Below are positions 5,252 through 6,565 of a stretch of DNA of 6,565 nucleotides, one piece after another. The first letter of the stretch is position 1. Each line of letters opens with the position of its first letter. The DNA lies in contig CANQGC010000165.1 of assembly GCA_947600345.1 (NCBI GenBank), positions 1-6,565 of the forward strand. The letters are read 5' to 3'. Both the position numbers and the translations under genes were made by a program. Source of the stretch: an uncultured Clostridia bacterium. Lineage in GTDB: Bacteria; Bacillota; Clostridia; Christensenellales; Aristaeellaceae. The notes beneath the pieces are model-generated. The model was given only the letters and a program-made list of their open reading frames with translations. It did not search any database and had not been told where the DNA came from.

Positions 5252-6273
5252 CGCCAGCTCCGGCGGGTGCGGGCGAGCATCGCCGCCTCGTACTTCTCCG
5301 GCGCGCGCATAATCTCCGCCAGGCCGCGCACCGCGCACTTGGCGGGCGCGTCGGCGATGCGGCAGGGGATGCCCAGCGTGTCGCCCAGGCGCTTGTCGAT
5401 GCCGGAGAGCTCCGCGCCGCCGCCCACCAGCGTGCAGCCGGAGTCGTTCAGATCGGCGGCGAGCTCCTCGGGGGCCTCGGAAGCCACGTTCACGCAGAGC
5501 CCGGCGATCTCCCGCACGACCTCCTCGCAGGCGTGCAGCACCGGCGCGGTCTCCACATCGAACACCTCGGGCAGCCGCCGCTCCATGCTGAAGCCGGTCA
5601 TGTGCATCACGATGTCGCCGGGCGCACTCTCGGGCAGCGCGGTGCCCAGCGTGTGCTTGATCTCCCGGGCGGAGTCCAGGCCGACCCGGTGGCCGCTCTC
5701 CATGCGCAGTATGCGCTGCACGCGCTCGTCGATGCGCGAAAGCCCGTAGGGCAGGTAGCCGAAGGCAGCCACGCGGCCGAGCGTGAACAGCGTGGCCGTG
5801 ACCTTGCCCGCGCCCAGATCGACCACCAGCTTGGCCTCGGGCGACTCCAGATCCAGGCCCGCGCCCACGGCTGCGGCGGCGTCCGAGCGCACCAGCCCGG
5901 CCTCGCTGGCTCCGGCGTCCACGGCCACGCTCAGCAGCGCCTCCTGCTGCACGGGCCGGGCGAAGGGCGCGCAGGTCAGCATCGCGCCGAAGCGCTTGAC
6001 GCGGTTCAGACCCTCCGTCTGGCGGTAGATCCAGCGCAGCATGCGGTCGGCGTAGAAGTTGTTCTCCAGCACGCCGTCCCGGAGCGGGGAGACCACCTCC
6101 ACGCCCTGGCAGGCGCGGCCGAACAGTCTGGCCGCCGCGTCGCCGCAGCACAGCGGCATCTCGCGCCCCTCCCGGAAGGCGAGCTTCGCCGCCGCCTCCA
6201 TCGTCGCGCCCTGCTGAAAGTCCGCCGAACGCACGTACTCCGTTCCCAGATCGATGCCGATGTCCCAGCGCAT
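5248..6273 (-). CDS. Divergent MreB-like actin-fold protein
   Basis: A 341-residue protein with the MreB layout and length. Phosphate-1 loop: DIGIDLGTEYVR (4-15). PLRDGVLENN (63-72) matches the MreB-typical PLKDGVIADF. Phosphate-2 loop: VVDLGAGKVTATL (150-162). Adenosine loop: LVGGGAELSGID (282-293), followed by the MreB-like LGIPCRIADAPAKCAVRG. It should bind a nucleotide and may polymerise at the cell envelope. Two residues that matter for hydrolysis in MreB are changed: the phosphate-2 Thr is K157, and the Glu before the AAxGAG helix is S130 (next to D131). I therefore read it as a specialised paralogue, not the main MreB. No MreC/MreD genes are seen, and no N-terminal amphipathic helix. 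The start is ATG at 6273, 7 nt after GGAGG; an ATG at 6279 is too close to it, and a longer frame from 6315 runs across the -10 box. Confidence 0.85.
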   Translation of the reverse strand: MRWDIGIDLGTEYVRSADFQQGATMEAAAKLAFREGREMPLCCGDAAARLFGRACQGVEVVSPLRDGVLENNFYADRMLRWIYRQTEGLNRVKRFGAMLTCAPFARPVQQEALLSVAVDAGASEAGLVRSDAAAAVGAGLDLESPEAKLVVDLGAGKVTATLFTLGRVAAFGYLPYGLSRIDERVQRILRMESGHRVGLDSAREIKHTLGTALPESAPGDIVMHMTGFSMERRLPEVFDVETAPVLHACEEVVREIAGLCVNVASEAPEELAADLNDSGCTLVGGGAELSGIDKRLGDTLGIPCRIADAPAKCAVRGLAEIMRAPEKYEAAMLARTRRSWR

Positions 6274-6280
6274 AAGCATA

Positions 6281-6285
6281 CCTCC
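6281..6285 (-). promoter_or_regulatory. Ribosome binding site that fixes the MreB-like start
   Basis: GGAGG on the minus strand lies 7 nt before ATG at 6273 but only 1 nt before ATG at 6279, favouring the shorter protein. Confidence 0.75.
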
Positions 6286-6301
6286 GCAATCGTATGCCCT
6301 C

Positions 6302-6310
6302 ATTATAGCA
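6302..6310 (-). promoter_or_regulatory. Extended -10 promoter of the MreB-like/peptidase operon
   Basis: On the minus strand TGC-TATAAT, a perfect extended -10. No good -35 lies 16-18 bp upstream, so the extended element may carry recognition. Transcription would start near 6295 with a leader of about 22 nt, and would cover both the MreB-like and metallopeptidase genes. Confidence 0.68.
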
Positions 6311-6366
6311 CACATTGCGGAGGCGGAACGGACGGGTCCTGGAACAATAATTCGACAATTTCAGCA

Positions 6367-6565
6367 TCATTGCCGGGAATCGCGCGGCGCTTCGCAACCG
6401 CCCCCGCGCTTGCTCCATGCCCAGGGGGCGAAGAGCGCTGCGGACAGGAGGCAGATGCCGGCGCCGGTGAGGAAGGCGCCGCTTCGGCCCACGGCCTGGG
6501 CCAGCAGGCCGCCGAACAGGTTGCCCAGCAGGCGGGACGCGCCGAAGGCGACCATGTTGAGCAGG
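6367..6565 (-). CDS. C-terminal end of a probable MFS transporter (partial)
   Basis: The gene runs off the right edge of the window, so only about the last 65 residues are seen. They begin LLNMVAFGASRLLGNLFGGL, pass through a second hydrophobic stretch (SGAFLTGAGICLLSAALFAPWAW) and end in a basic tail, SKRGGGCEAPRDSRQ. Two membrane helices joined by a short polar turn with G-rich faces, followed by a charged cytoplasmic tail, are what the last two helices of a major facilitator superfamily permease look like. The substrate cannot be told. The stop lies 60 bp upstream of the -10 box of the MreB-like gene on the same strand, with no clear intrinsic terminator between, so some readthrough is possible. 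The ATG at 6555 is internal, not the start. Confidence 0.65.
   Translation of the reverse strand, partial: LLNMVAFGASRLLGNLFGGLLAQAVGRSGAFLTGAGICLLSAALFAPWAWSKRGGGCEAPRDSRQ

Noticed and set aside
4562..5749. Plus-strand open frame antisense to the peptidase and MreB-like genes
   Set aside because: No ribosome binding site and no domain pattern; both genes on the other strand have clear motifs.
6316..6366. AATT-GTCG-AATT repeat and GGAC/GTCC hairpin after the MFS gene
   Set aside because: The arms are only 4 bp and there is no T-tract; not distinguishable from chance.
5252..6418. N-terminal extension of the metallopeptidase frame
   Set aside because: It lies out of frame over the MreB-like gene, its translation is arginine/glycine/alanine-rich low-complexity sequence, and a ribosome binding site supports ATG at 5251.

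Overview
The window looks like chromosomal DNA from a high-GC member of the Firmicutes, probably a Clostridia-type lineage. This is an inference, based on strong AGGAGG-type ribosome binding sites, sigma-A-like promoters with extended -10 boxes (TGnTATAAT or TGnTAGAAT), occasional TTG/GTG starts, an uridine-kinase-family protein with a ThrRS-like N-terminus that is typical of Clostridia, and a divergent MreB paralogue. No species can be named from the sequence. High GC leaves long open frames antisense to the real genes; these were rejected.

Layout. Positions 1-269 are noncoding, with G-rich repeats and small hairpins. A nucleoside kinase (270-1925, minus) and a HAD-IIB phosphatase (2142-2921, plus) are divergently transcribed from a 216-bp region with one promoter for each and a perfect 8-bp inverted repeat between them. 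Two complete type II toxin-antitoxin operons follow on the plus strand. The first is RelB/DinJ-YafQ (2998-3568), closed by a clear intrinsic terminator. The second is Phd/YefM-RelE/ParE (3700-4273). Each has its own promoter with repeats that could be autoregulatory operators, and in each the toxin start overlaps the end of the antitoxin gene. A 264-bp convergent gap (4274-4537) holds a strong hairpin and then two stem-loops that have the same 11-nt loop but different, compensated stems. On the minus strand an MreB-like actin-fold gene (start 6273) and a YgjP/DUF45-type zinc metallopeptidase gene (start 5251) form a translationally coupled pair. The last 199 bases hold the C-terminal end of a probable MFS transporter.

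How it fits together. The kinase, phosphatase, actin-like protein and peptidase look like ordinary chromosomal genes. The two TA modules and the structured gap form an accessory stretch between them. The twin stem-loops at 4387-4496 are the least explained element: the sequence shows conserved loops with covarying stems and no U-tract, which suggests a selected RNA or single-stranded DNA structure. The second notable point is that the MreB-like protein lacks the residues corresponding to the catalytic Thr and Glu of MreB.
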